Shown in pieces: positions 1 through 7,387 of a stretch of 64,000 bases of DNA. A program made the translations under genes and the position numbers. The stretch comes from Acidovorax benzenivorans. Its GTDB lineage: Bacteria > Pseudomonadota > Gammaproteobacteria > Burkholderiales > Burkholderiaceae_C. The number at the start of each line of letters is the position of its first letter. Position 1 is the first letter of the stretch. The notes under the pieces were generated by a model. The model saw only the letters and a list, made by a program, of their open reading frames with translations. It ran no database searches and was not told the origin of the DNA. The DNA lies in NCBI RefSeq assembly GCF_028680575.1, contig NZ_JAPCKI010000014.1:1-64000 (forward strand). The letters are read 5' to 3'.

Positions 1-126
1 AACGTTCCGTCAGATTGTTCGGTGCCACCCCATGGTGCTGAAGAATGGCTTGAGCCGGATGCGGGGTGACTCGCACGTCCGGTTCTTAGGGGGCGGCGGC
101 GCAGCAATGCGCCGCTGCTACCCGAC
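1..126 (+). mobile_element. Group II intron, 3' end (domains V and VI)
   Basis: Positions 52-85 form a 34-nt hairpin with all hallmarks of group II intron domain V: it opens with GAGCCG, closes with CGGTTC, carries the AGC triad and has a GTGA (GNRA) tetraloop. Positions 90-124 fold into a second GC-rich hairpin with a GCAA loop and an unpaired A near its 3' base, as expected for domain VI with the branch-point adenosine. The intron therefore ends near 125-126. The reverse transcriptase/maturase gene, if present, lies left of the window. The exact 3' splice site is an estimate. Confidence 0.8.
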
Positions 127-548
127 GCCGTGATACGGTGAAGGGAACAGCAAGACCGCCTACCCACCTCTAACAAGGGCACGGATAGGCATGCGCAGCA
201 CGCAGGCCCTCAAGGGCCGGAGGCGTCAGGGATCAAAGCCGAAAGGCCGCAACTCGGAACGAGGTGCGGGGCAACGCCCGCGAGCCCGGCGGTGCATTGC
301 ACCGGACGCACAGTTCGGCACCCTTGGTTTATACGTCGGTACTGTGTTGACGCGCATAGGATAGAAGAATCTTTTTGTTACTATTGTGAGAAGCACTTCA
401 ATAGGTATTCGGGGCTTGGAGGACGAGGGTACGGGGAACAGCGATGAAACGTCGCGGATCGTTGATGAGCTGTGATAGCTGGCTTGCCCTTTTGGGCGAG
501 CGCCTCCGGCAGTTCAATTGACAGAAAAATGGACATGGGGACTTGAGC
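127..548. other. Gene-free stretch between intron end and ABC-3C operon
   Basis: No convincing gene is seen here. Positions 127-335 are GC-rich and full of short hairpins (for example GGTGCATTGCACC near 291-303, GCCCTCAAGGGC near 207-218), suggesting a structured RNA or a decayed piece of a second group II intron; the string TGAAGGGAACAGC recalls the 5' part of some group II introns, but this is from memory and weak. Positions 336-548 are more AT-rich and should hold the promoter of the downstream operon, but I could not pick out a convincing -35/-10 pair. GGGGA at 537-541 is a plausible ribosome binding site for the gene starting at 549. Confidence 0.4.
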
Positions 549-1772
549 ATGGCAGAGGCTTCCGCCGATCAATACGCCGCAGGCGAGCAAGGCTTGGGAT
601 ACATCTATCAGCCTCGCTTCGGTCTGCTGAAGCTTTTGCAGTTGCCGGAGAGTACGTCGATCCTGATTGAAAAGGACGATGACCTTGACTTCATTGACAA
701 GGACGGTGTCAAGACCCTGGCTTCCCTCAAACACAAGGGGATCGGCGATCGCCTGACGGACCTATCCACAGACTTCTGGAAGTCGGTCCGAATCTGGCTG
801 GCACGCTACAACCGAGACGGGCGCAGCGAAGCTAGCCTTCGTTTTTTTCTGTTCTCGACGGGCACTGTTTCAAGCACGTCCTTCTTGCGGCGCTTCCTGC
901 TGGAATCGCCTGCGGAAGACGGCGAGGTTATGTCGCTGTCACAGATCGCGTCCTATGTCCTTGCCAAGACCGAGTCGAAACTCATCGGTTCAATTGCCGA
1001 AGAGTTCCATAAACTCAACGACGACGAAAAAGAGGATTTCCTCTCACGCATCGTGATATTTGATAGCGGACCTCGCATCGAGGATGTGCCGTCGATCATC
1101 AAAGACCAGCACATGCGCAGCATCCGGCGAGACAACCGAGACGCCATCTTTGAGCGTCTCGAAGGCTGGTGGAATGACACCATCGTCAATCTGTTGGTCG
1201 GAAAGCGCACCGACCCAATCTTCGGCTACGAGATATCCGACAAGCTTTCCGCATTTGCCGAAGAGTACAAGTCAGACAACCTCCCTATTACATTCAGAGG
1301 GAGGGTGCCCGCTGGAGAAATCGACGCAGACAACGATCCGCGACTTTTCGTTGCGCAACTGCGAGAAATTGGTATTGCTTCCAACCGCATCCGCAACGCC
1401 ATCCTGGATTACTACCGTGCTTTCGAGCAGCGGTCTTCCTGGGCTCGCGAGAGCCTCTTGGTCTCGGGGGAAATGGAAGAGTACGAAGACCGTCTTGTCG
1501 ATGAATGGAGCCGCTACCGAGACGTGATTTTCGAAGAGCTCGATGAGCAAAGCGCTGACGCGGTTCTGCTGGAAGCAGGCAAAGCGCTGTATCGCTGGGT
1601 GGACCTGGAGAGTGGCAATAGCAGCACGCTTCGCATCAGGGAGCGTGTGACCGAACCCTACGTGGTGCGTGGCGGATTTCATATCCTCGCCAACAGCCGG
1701 CCGCTGCCAAGGGTTTATTGGCACCCTCGCTTCCTTGATCGTGTTGGTCAGGTGTTGGGGGCAACGGCATGA
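549..1772 (+). CDS. ABC-3C system effector-like protein, possible nuclease N-terminus
   Basis: First gene of a three-gene operon whose third gene is a DUF3732 ABC ATPase, so it takes the effector position of an ABC-three-component system. The protein has 407 residues. Around residues 38-63 it shows an acidic patch (E41, D43-D45, D47) followed by S59-L-K61-H-K, spaced like the E/D...(E/Q)xK core of restriction-endonuclease-fold proteins such as Cap4/DUF4297 relatives; I infer a DNA-cleaving domain, but the middle residue before xK is serine, so activity is uncertain. The remaining 300 residues are helical and probably bind the partner proteins. ATG at 549 is preferred over TTG at 543 because GGGGA sits seven bases upstream. 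It overlaps the next gene by four bases. Confidence 0.65.
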   Translation: MAEASADQYAAGEQGLGYIYQPRFGLLKLLQLPESTSILIEKDDDLDFIDKDGVKTLASLKHKGIGDRLTDLSTDFWKSVRIWLARYNRDGRSEASLRFFLFSTGTVSSTSFLRRFLLESPAEDGEVMSLSQIASYVLAKTESKLIGSIAEEFHKLNDDEKEDFLSRIVIFDSGPRIEDVPSIIKDQHMRSIRRDNRDAIFERLEGWWNDTIVNLLVGKRTDPIFGYEISDKLSAFAEEYKSDNLPITFRGRVPAGEIDADNDPRLFVAQLREIGIASNRIRNAILDYYRAFEQRSSWARESLLVSGEMEEYEDRLVDEWSRYRDVIFEELDEQSADAVLLEAGKALYRWVDLESGNSSTLRIRERVTEPYVVRGGFHILANSRPLPRVYWHPRFLDRVGQVLGATA

Positions 1773-2257
1773 AGCGATGGGATCAACGACCGTTCGAAGT
1801 CAGAAATCTTTTCAATCCCGCCTTCTGTGGCCTTGTGCTCTTCAGGGCATTGCTGGGCTATGAGGAAGAGAACCCGAATGGCATGCCGTTTTCTCTGGCG
1901 CTGCTGGTGCTGCCGCTGTGTCTGCAGAAAGACGCTCGTCAAGTGATCGCGGGAAACTCTCGCAGCTATCTGCTGAAGATCGTCGAGAAGAATCCTCAGC
2001 TACTGGTCGGTTTCGCCGACCGCGCCAGCGACATGCTGCCATTTGCGCTTGAGGCTTTCGGTGTGCTGATAGAACGGGGGTGTTTTGTCGTGTCGCAGGA
2101 TGGCCGGTTGAAGACCGTGCCGGGCCGAGTTCGAAAGTCGGTGACAGGGACTGACGAATCGGTCTCCTGTCAGCGTGTGGCACGCATCGTTGGAAAAGAA
2201 TTTGCCCGCATCGCAGACCGCGTGACGGTGTACACGACCTTTGGAATACGCCCATGA
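1769..2257 (+). CDS. ABC-3C system middle component
   Basis: Small 162-residue soluble protein sandwiched with ATGA overlaps between the putative effector and the DUF3732 ATPase. Its size, position and start (a segment reading RPFEVRNLFNPAFCG, followed by a helical region) match the 'three component ABC system middle component' proteins described for ABC-3C loci, thought to connect the ATPase to the effector. There is no recognisable catalytic motif, signal peptide or membrane segment; the C-terminal third resembles a winged-helix shape, which is only an impression. The tight overlap on both sides implies translational coupling and a fixed stoichiometry with its neighbours. Confidence 0.65.
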   Translation: MKRWDQRPFEVRNLFNPAFCGLVLFRALLGYEEENPNGMPFSLALLVLPLCLQKDARQVIAGNSRSYLLKIVEKNPQLLVGFADRASDMLPFALEAFGVLIERGCFVVSQDGRLKTVPGRVRKSVTGTDESVSCQRVARIVGKEFARIADRVTVYTTFGIRP

Positions 2258-4215
2258 AGATCAAGTCGATTCATATCTACAGTCACGACGGCCAGCGCCG
2301 GGATCTTCAGTTCAAGGTCGATGGCCTGAATGTCATCACGGGTCGCTCCTCCACCGGAAAATCAGCACTCTCCGAGATTATTGAATATTGCATGGGTCGA
2401 TCGACCTTCAATGTCCCGGAAGGCATCATTCGCGACAAAGTGGCGTGGTTCGCTGTGATCTATCAGTTTCCCAAAGAACAGGTGTTGATCGCGAAGCCCA
2501 CGCCAACTGCTGGCGGGACGAGCTGCAGTACCGCCATGCAGCGACGGGGAAGTCAGCTGGCAGTCCCTGACTTCAAGGATCTGGTGGTCAATACCGATGA
2601 CGATGCAGTGGTAGCACTGCTGTCGCGGTTGCTCGGCATCCCGGAAAACCGAACCGATGTCGCGATCGAGCACAGCCGAGAGAGCTATGACGCGAACGTC
2701 AAGCACACGTACTACTACCTGTTCCAGAAACAAGGCATTGTCGCCAACAAGGACCAACTCTTCTATCGTCAGAATGAAGGGTTTCAGCCGCAGGCGATCC
2801 GCGACACGCTGCCGATACTGCTTGGCATTTCCTCCAGCGATCGCTACGAACTGGAAGTCAAGCTGCGCGCTGCACAGCGGGAGCTGAGGCTCAACGCCAA
2901 GCTCCTGGAGCAAGCCCGCGACGCCATTGACACGTCCCAGCAGAAGGGCATCGGTCTTTTCTCAGAGGCCAAGACGGTAGGCATCATTGGACCGGAGAAC
3001 CAACAGGTTGGGGCTGATGGCGTGATCGACGCCTTGCGCACTGCCTTGGAATGGAAGCCCGCCTCGGTTCCCGAGGATGACGGTCACCGGATATCCCGGC
3101 TCGAAGAAGAGATCGGCCAGCTACGCAAGGACCGGCGCGAGGTCCAGTCCAGGATTGATGCTGCCCGCCAGTTCTCGAAGCAGGCCGGTGGTTTTGAAAA
3201 CGAGGCGCTGGAGCAGAAAGATCGGCTCGCGTCCATCAAGGCTCTTCCCAAGAATCCTGAGACGGGGGAATGGCAATGGCCATTCTGCGAAGCGAATCTG
3301 GCCCTGGAGTCGCCTATAGCGAAAGTGCTCCTCAACGAACTGGCAACACTTGACGAGGAAATGAGCATTGTGGCCGGTCAACGCCCCAAGCTGGAGGCAT
3401 ACCTGACCGAACAGGATGACAAGGTGCGAGAAGTCGTAGACGCGATCAAGAACAAGGACGCGGAGCTTTCTGCTGCGATCGCCGCGAATGAAGTTATTGC
3501 GCAAATGGGGACGCGCAACAATGCAGCGGCTCGGGTTGTGGGCCGCGTCAGCTTGTTCCTGGAGAATCTTGTCCCCAATGCGGAACTGGCCTCGCGCGAG
3601 GCAGAGCACCGCCGTCTGAAATTCAAGGTCGAGGAACTGGAGAAGAAGGTTGGTGCCGACGACAGCCACGAGCGACTGATTTCCATCCTGAACAACATTT
3701 CAGCGCAAGTGTCACGGTACATCCAGACCTTCGAGGCGGAGTTCAGTGCCTACCCTGCGAGGCTTGATCTCAGCCAGCTCACGATCGTCTTCGATCGTCC
3801 GGATCGTCCAGTACCGATGAGTCGAACTGGCGGCGGCGAGAATCATCTGGCGTACCACCTCTCAGCATTGTTGGCTCTGCATCTCTTCGCCGCGAATAAC
3901 AACTGCCCGATTCCTCAATTTCTTCTCATCGACCAGCCAACGCAGGTTTATTTCCCCTCGGAGAAGGTCTATCAGGAGGCGGATGGATCTGTCCAGAAAA
4001 CGGAGGCGGACGCCGATCTGGCTGCGGTGCGTCGGTTATTCGAACTGTTGCTGAAGTTCACGCAGGACGATGTTCCGGGTTTCCAGCTCATCGTGACCGA
4101 ACACGCGAACCTTCGAGATCAATGGTTCCAGGACGCTTTGGTTGAGCAGCCATGGACCAAGCCGCCAGCGCTGGTACCGGAAGATTGGCCTTTGCTGCCA
4201 CGGTCATCGTCGTGA
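2254..4215 (+). CDS. DUF3732 ABC-type ATPase of ABC-3C system
   Basis: A 653-residue SMC/RecN-like ATPase. The N-terminus carries Walker A (G30-RSSTGKS), followed by the insertion typical of DUF3732 proteins; the centre (about 200-480) is coiled coil; the C-terminal lobe has the signature-like segment TGGGENHLAYH (about 523-533), Walker B FLLIDQPT (about 556) and an H-loop in IVTEHAN (about 613). This architecture resembles Rad50-type ATPases with a short coiled coil. In ABC-3C systems the ATPase is thought to sense invading or damaged nucleic acid and license the effector. A lone cysteine in WPFCEAN within the coil is not a full zinc hook. Last gene of the overlapping trio. Confidence 0.85.
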   Translation: MKIKSIHIYSHDGQRRDLQFKVDGLNVITGRSSTGKSALSEIIEYCMGRSTFNVPEGIIRDKVAWFAVIYQFPKEQVLIAKPTPTAGGTSCSTAMQRRGSQLAVPDFKDLVVNTDDDAVVALLSRLLGIPENRTDVAIEHSRESYDANVKHTYYYLFQKQGIVANKDQLFYRQNEGFQPQAIRDTLPILLGISSSDRYELEVKLRAAQRELRLNAKLLEQARDAIDTSQQKGIGLFSEAKTVGIIGPENQQVGADGVIDALRTALEWKPASVPEDDGHRISRLEEEIGQLRKDRREVQSRIDAARQFSKQAGGFENEALEQKDRLASIKALPKNPETGEWQWPFCEANLALESPIAKVLLNELATLDEEMSIVAGQRPKLEAYLTEQDDKVREVVDAIKNKDAELSAAIAANEVIAQMGTRNNAAARVVGRVSLFLENLVPNAELASREAEHRRLKFKVEELEKKVGADDSHERLISILNNISAQVSRYIQTFEAEFSAYPARLDLSQLTIVFDRPDRPVPMSRTGGGENHLAYHLSALLALHLFAANNNCPIPQFLLIDQPTQVYFPSEKVYQEADGSVQKTEADADLAAVRRLFELLLKFTQDDVPGFQLIVTEHANLRDQWFQDALVEQPWTKPPALVPEDWPLLPRSSS

Positions 4216-4237
4216 CCAGAAGTAGGGAAGAAGCAGC

Positions 4238-5047
4238 ATGACCAACAAGATTCCGAACTCCGTCATTGGTGCTGTTTCTTCTGTTCTCGCCGAGCACTAC
4301 TACAGCCATTCGACACTGAACTCTCTGTTCATGGAAAGTGGTGCGCCGGGAGGCGTGCCCGAAGGAAACTGCGAAACGAAGTGCAGCAGTTGGCTTCGGC
4401 GCTGCAACGATGACTCCACCGTTGATCCCATGCAAGTGCTCGGCCAGGTCATCCAGAAGTTCATGGACTTAGAGCCCGATGACTGGAATCAGAAGATTGG
4501 CCCCGGACAAGAGCGCATCCGAGCCAGTTTGGCGAAGAACCAGTTGACCTATCAGATGAACGGGTTCATCACTCTGGCAGGAGCGAGCCCGGCTGCAAAG
4601 TCACTCGCAGATTTTTTCAAGGCGGGCGACTTTTCGTCTATCGAGGCAGAGTTCGAACGTGCTATCTCGCAAGTTGATCGCGATCCGCACGCAGCGATCA
4701 CGGCATCCAGTGCCATCATTGAAGCGCTGTGCAAGACCTACATCGAAACGCGCCAACTGGACATGCCAACCATGCAAACCATCGGCCCGCTTTGGAGGGT
4801 GGTGCAACAGCATCTTGGCCTGAACATTGATCGCACCCTCCAAGATGACCAAAAGAGAATCTTGCAGGGCCTTGCGTCCATCGTCGATGGCATAGGCGCT
4901 TACCGAACCCACATTGGGTCGGCACATGGACGCGGCATCGAGCCGCCTAAAATCGTGGTGTCAGAGGCGCGCTTGGCGGTTCATGCTTCGCACACCATTG
5001 TGATTTTCGTGATGGAGCGCTGGCTCGGCGCGATGCGTAGTGTTTGA
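4238..5047 (+). CDS. Abortive infection family protein (Abi_C-like)
   Basis: A 269-residue soluble protein. The C-terminal half (about 145-262) matches the Abi_C pattern: a helix with SSAIIEALCKTYIE, a central loop, then GIGAYRTHIGSAHGRG and a final helix. Abi_C proteins are associated with abortive phage infection, though their biochemical action is mostly unknown. The gene begins 22 bases after the DUF3732 ATPase on the same strand, so it is probably co-transcribed with the ABC-3C genes, either as a fourth component or as an independent defence gene using the same promoter. The N-terminal domain is not one I can name. Confidence 0.7.
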   Translation: MTNKIPNSVIGAVSSVLAEHYYSHSTLNSLFMESGAPGGVPEGNCETKCSSWLRRCNDDSTVDPMQVLGQVIQKFMDLEPDDWNQKIGPGQERIRASLAKNQLTYQMNGFITLAGASPAAKSLADFFKAGDFSSIEAEFERAISQVDRDPHAAITASSAIIEALCKTYIETRQLDMPTMQTIGPLWRVVQQHLGLNIDRTLQDDQKRILQGLASIVDGIGAYRTHIGSAHGRGIEPPKIVVSEARLAVHASHTIVIFVMERWLGAMRSV

Positions 5048-5088
5048 ACGGGCTGCGGCCATGTCGATTGAGCCGGCAAGCCAGTGGT

Positions 5089-5430
5089 TCAGGCGTGCGA
5101 CACGACGGGTTCGGCAGGCGCGACAGACAGCCGCATACCCACCGCATGCAGCACGGCCAGCAAGGTCTTGAGCGTCGGGTTGCCTGTCGGCGACAGCGCC
5201 CGATAGAGTGCTTCACGGGTGATTCCCGCCTCCTGGGCGACCATCGCCAGTCCGCCGTAGGCCTCGGCCACGTCACGCAGCGCGAGCAGGCCTACCGCGC
5301 GATGCTCTGGGTTGTCCAGTTCTTCCAGCGCGGATTTCAGGTACTCGACCGCAAAGCCTCGATCGGCACGCAGTTCGGCAATGGTGGCCTCGCTATGGGA
5401 GACCGAAGCGGCATGTTTGCGATTGCTCAT
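5089..5430 (-). CDS. HigA-like antitoxin (HTH, addiction module antidote)
   Basis: The 113-residue product contains a Xre-type helix-turn-helix around residues 58-100 (GGLAMVAQEAGITREALYRALS...NPTLKTLLAVLHAVG), typical of the 'addiction module antidote protein' family paired with Gp49/RelE-like toxins. It should bind and neutralise the toxin encoded just upstream and repress their shared promoter. ATG at 5430 is chosen because it overlaps the toxin stop codon by four bases; a longer reading frame reaches 5511 but would overlap the toxin heavily. The N-terminal 30 residues are polar and may be disordered. Confidence 0.8.
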   Translation of the reverse strand: MSNRKHAASVSHSEATIAELRADRGFAVEYLKSALEELDNPEHRAVGLLALRDVAEAYGGLAMVAQEAGITREALYRALSPTGNPTLKTLLAVLHAVGMRLSVAPAEPVVSHA

Positions 5431-5750
5431 GTATTTCTCCGTTTCCAGTCCAACCAGTATTCCTTGGCCCGCTTGATGTCCGCATCCTGCGAGCGCTTGT
5501 CGCCGCCACACAGCAAAATAACCAGCGCTGCGCCGTGTCGGCCGACGTACACGCGATAGCCGGGACCGATATCCTCGCGCAGCTCCAGGACACCTTCGCC
5601 GACCGGCTTGATGTCGCCAAAGATGCCCAGAGACACCCGCCGGAAACGGATTTCCAGCTTGGCCCGAGCCCGTGCATCCCGCAGATCGGCCAACCAGTCG
5701 GTCAGCGGCACCGCACCATCCACACGTTGGTATCGCCGGATTTCAATCAT
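5427..5750 (-). CDS. RelE/HigB-like toxin (phage Gp49-type)
   Basis: A 107-residue basic protein with the pattern of type II RelE/ParE-superfamily toxins of the Gp49 group: WLADLRDARARAKLEIRFRRVSLGIFGD near the N-terminus, then ELREDIGPGYRVYVGR and LLCGGDKRSQDADIKRAKEYW. Such toxins usually cleave mRNA on the ribosome. The toxin precedes the antitoxin, as in higBA loci, with a four-base overlap. The pair converges on the Abi gene and may stabilise the island or act in defence. Confidence 0.85.
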   Translation of the reverse strand: MIEIRRYQRVDGAVPLTDWLADLRDARARAKLEIRFRRVSLGIFGDIKPVGEGVLELREDIGPGYRVYVGRHGAALVILLCGGDKRSQDADIKRAKEYWLDWKRRNT

Positions 5751-5762
5751 GGCTCGGTCTCC

Positions 5763-5790
5763 ATTGTAACTTATAGATCACAAACATCAA
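5763..5790 (-). promoter_or_regulatory. Candidate promoter of the toxin-antitoxin operon
   Basis: On the minus strand TTGATG (5785-5790) is followed after 16 bases by TACAAT (5763-5768), a good sigma-70 pair, ending about 13 bases before the toxin start codon. The leader would be very short, with GGAG as ribosome binding site. Confidence 0.55.
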
Positions 5791-5799
5791 GGGCCACCT

Positions 5800-7137
5800 T
5801 CATGGCGCAAGCTCAGCCGGCATGTCGGTTGCGCGCTTGCTACCGGGCGGGACTGCGCGATTGCCGTCCTTGCGATGCCGAAACGGCTTGTAGCCAGCGA
5901 CCGGACTCTTTGGCTCCTGGATCACTGAAGCCGGGGGCGGAACGTCGATGGCTGGCGACGGCCGCGCTTCGATCACGATCTTGCGCCGGCTCGCAACCAG
6001 TTCGGCAGCTGCGCGAATGGGATCGTCTTCGGTGTGAACGTACCGCATGAACATCGTGACCGTCTTGTGCGCCGTCAGCGCCATGCCGACTTTCACGGGG
6101 ACGCCTGAGTTGGCGATGTCCGTCGCCGCGCGGTGGCGGATGCCGTGCGTTCCGACATGTGGAACGCCAGCGCGATTGAGGACGCGCCGCCATGCTTGGT
6201 AGTAGGAGTTGGCGGTCAGCGATTTCTTGTGATTGAAGATCGACGGGCAGACATAGGGAGAATTCTCGTAGCGCGCCGCATTGGATAGGAGTCGATGCGC
6301 TTCCTCGCTCATGGGCTTGGACATGTCGCCAGTCTTGCTATCCGGCCAGACCACGCGCTTGTTGGGCAGGTCGATCCAGTCCCACTCCAGCAGCAGGATC
6401 TCCGACATCCGGGCGGCGAACTCGAACTGCAGGCGAATTGCCAGAGTCAGCGTCGGATGTTCCAGCCCTTCGGCATCGGCCTTTTCGAGATAGGCGAACA
6501 ACTGCGCCATCTGCGCGTCAGTGATCAGGCGCGTCTTGCCTTTCTCGGGGTACTTCGGAACGTGCCGGCAGGGATTGGAGCCATCGGGCCGGTAGCCCCA
6601 CAGTTCGGCGAGGTTGAACATCTTGCGAATGCAGCCGAGCACTCGATTGGCCTGGATGGGCGACTTTTCCTTGCGCTTCATCAGCGCCGTCACATCCAGG
6701 CGGGTGACGTCCGCCACCTTCATGTGGCCGAAGGCCGGAATGATCGAGCGGTCGATCTGATGCTGGTACGAACGTTGGGTGCTCGGTTTGTTGCGGGTCT
6801 TGGAGTAGTCCTCCATGAAGCGGGTGCACAGTTCGGCAACGGTCGGCGCCTTGCGCGCCTCCGCCTTCCGACCGCCGGGGTCGCCACCACGACGGACCTC
6901 GGCCAGCCAGTCTTGTGCGAGCGTGCGGGCTTGCTCGACGGTTAGTTCTCCGAACAGCCCAAGCGACGGCTTGCGGCGCTCGCCAGCGTTGGTGCGATAC
7001 TGCACCATGAACACCTTCCGGCCTGTGGGGGTCACCTTGCACAGGAAGCCCGGAACCAGTGTGTCGCGCAGTTCCACGTCAGTGGATTGAGGCTGTGCCG
7101 CATCGACCGCCGTTTTCGTCAGTTTGATCTTGGCCAT
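5800..7137 (-). CDS. Tyrosine recombinase/integrase (DUF4102 type)
   Basis: Integrase of 445 residues that would catalyse site-specific insertion of the island into tRNA-Leu. The N-terminal 90 residues are a DUF4102 arm-binding domain (from KLTKTAVDAAQ), residues about 98-185 a SAM-like core-binding domain, and 205-390 the catalytic domain. All catalytic residues are visible: R243 (AARMSEIL), K268 (SKTG), H331 and R334 (HGIRH), H357 (TAHKT) and Y366 (RYVH). A 55-residue proline-rich basic tail follows. AAGGAG lies five bases before the ATG. The gene sits next to the attachment site and looks intact. Confidence 0.95.
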   Translation of the reverse strand: MAKIKLTKTAVDAAQPQSTDVELRDTLVPGFLCKVTPTGRKVFMVQYRTNAGERRKPSLGLFGELTVEQARTLAQDWLAEVRRGGDPGGRKAEARKAPTVAELCTRFMEDYSKTRNKPSTQRSYQHQIDRSIIPAFGHMKVADVTRLDVTALMKRKEKSPIQANRVLGCIRKMFNLAELWGYRPDGSNPCRHVPKYPEKGKTRLITDAQMAQLFAYLEKADAEGLEHPTLTLAIRLQFEFAARMSEILLLEWDWIDLPNKRVVWPDSKTGDMSKPMSEEAHRLLSNAARYENSPYVCPSIFNHKKSLTANSYYQAWRRVLNRAGVPHVGTHGIRHRAATDIANSGVPVKVGMALTAHKTVTMFMRYVHTEDDPIRAAAELVASRRKIVIEARPSPAIDVPPPASVIQEPKSPVAGYKPFRHRKDGNRAVPPGSKRATDMPAELAP

Positions 7138-7313
7138 GATTGCTCCTTGGAATTGCCCGATTTCCAGGAGCTAGGCAGGAGCCAAGCGAAAGGGAACCGG
7201 GTCGATTTGCATCAAGCACCCGGGTATCATCAAGATAAGATGTCCCTGTGAAAACCTGTCCCAGGGGGCTCGATCCAAGCCCGGAGGGCCTCGGTGCAGT
7301 ACCGATTCTTCGG

Positions 7314-7374
7314 CTTAAAATCCGCCGCTTTCCTGAAAAGGGGCGTGCCGGTTCGACCCCGGCTCGGGGCACCA
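7314..7374 (+). tRNA. tRNA-Leu(TAA) 3' fragment (attR of the island)
   Basis: The sequence starts exactly at the anticodon loop (CTTAAAA, anticodon TAA), continues with the 3' strand of the anticodon stem (TCCGC), a long class II variable arm, a perfect T arm (GCCGG-TTCGACC-CCGGC), the acceptor strand TCGGGGC and an encoded ACCA. Bases upstream of 7314 cannot complete the tRNA: no matching acceptor or D arm is present. It is therefore the chromosomal 3' half left by integration with crossover in the anticodon loop; the complete gene should be at the other end of the island. Confidence 0.85.
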
Positions 7375-7387
7375 CTACGATTCAATC

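Larger units (their letters stand above)
1..7374. mobile_element. Integrative element (right part) in tRNA-Leu, carrying defence genes
   Basis: The segment is bounded on the right by a 61-base 3' fragment of a tRNA-Leu(TAA) gene, and just inside it lies a tyrosine recombinase gene pointing leftwards, the usual layout of a tRNA-targeting island. Between the integrase and the window edge are only accessory genes: a toxin-antitoxin pair, an Abi_C gene, a three-gene ABC system and a group II intron end. Base composition looks less GC-rich than the core genes to the right (by eye, not computed). The left border, which should hold the intact tRNA-Leu gene, lies outside the window, so total length is unknown. 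No conjugation or phage structural genes are seen in this part. Confidence 0.8.

Noticed and set aside
381-734. 117-residue minus-strand frame at the start of the ABC-3C operon
   Set aside because: Overlaps the start of the effector-like gene in antisense, no motif, no ribosome binding site seen.
7250-7374. A complete tRNA at the island border
   Set aside because: The 5' half does not fold: no acceptor strand matching TCGGGGC and no D arm precede the anticodon loop, so only a 3' fragment is present.
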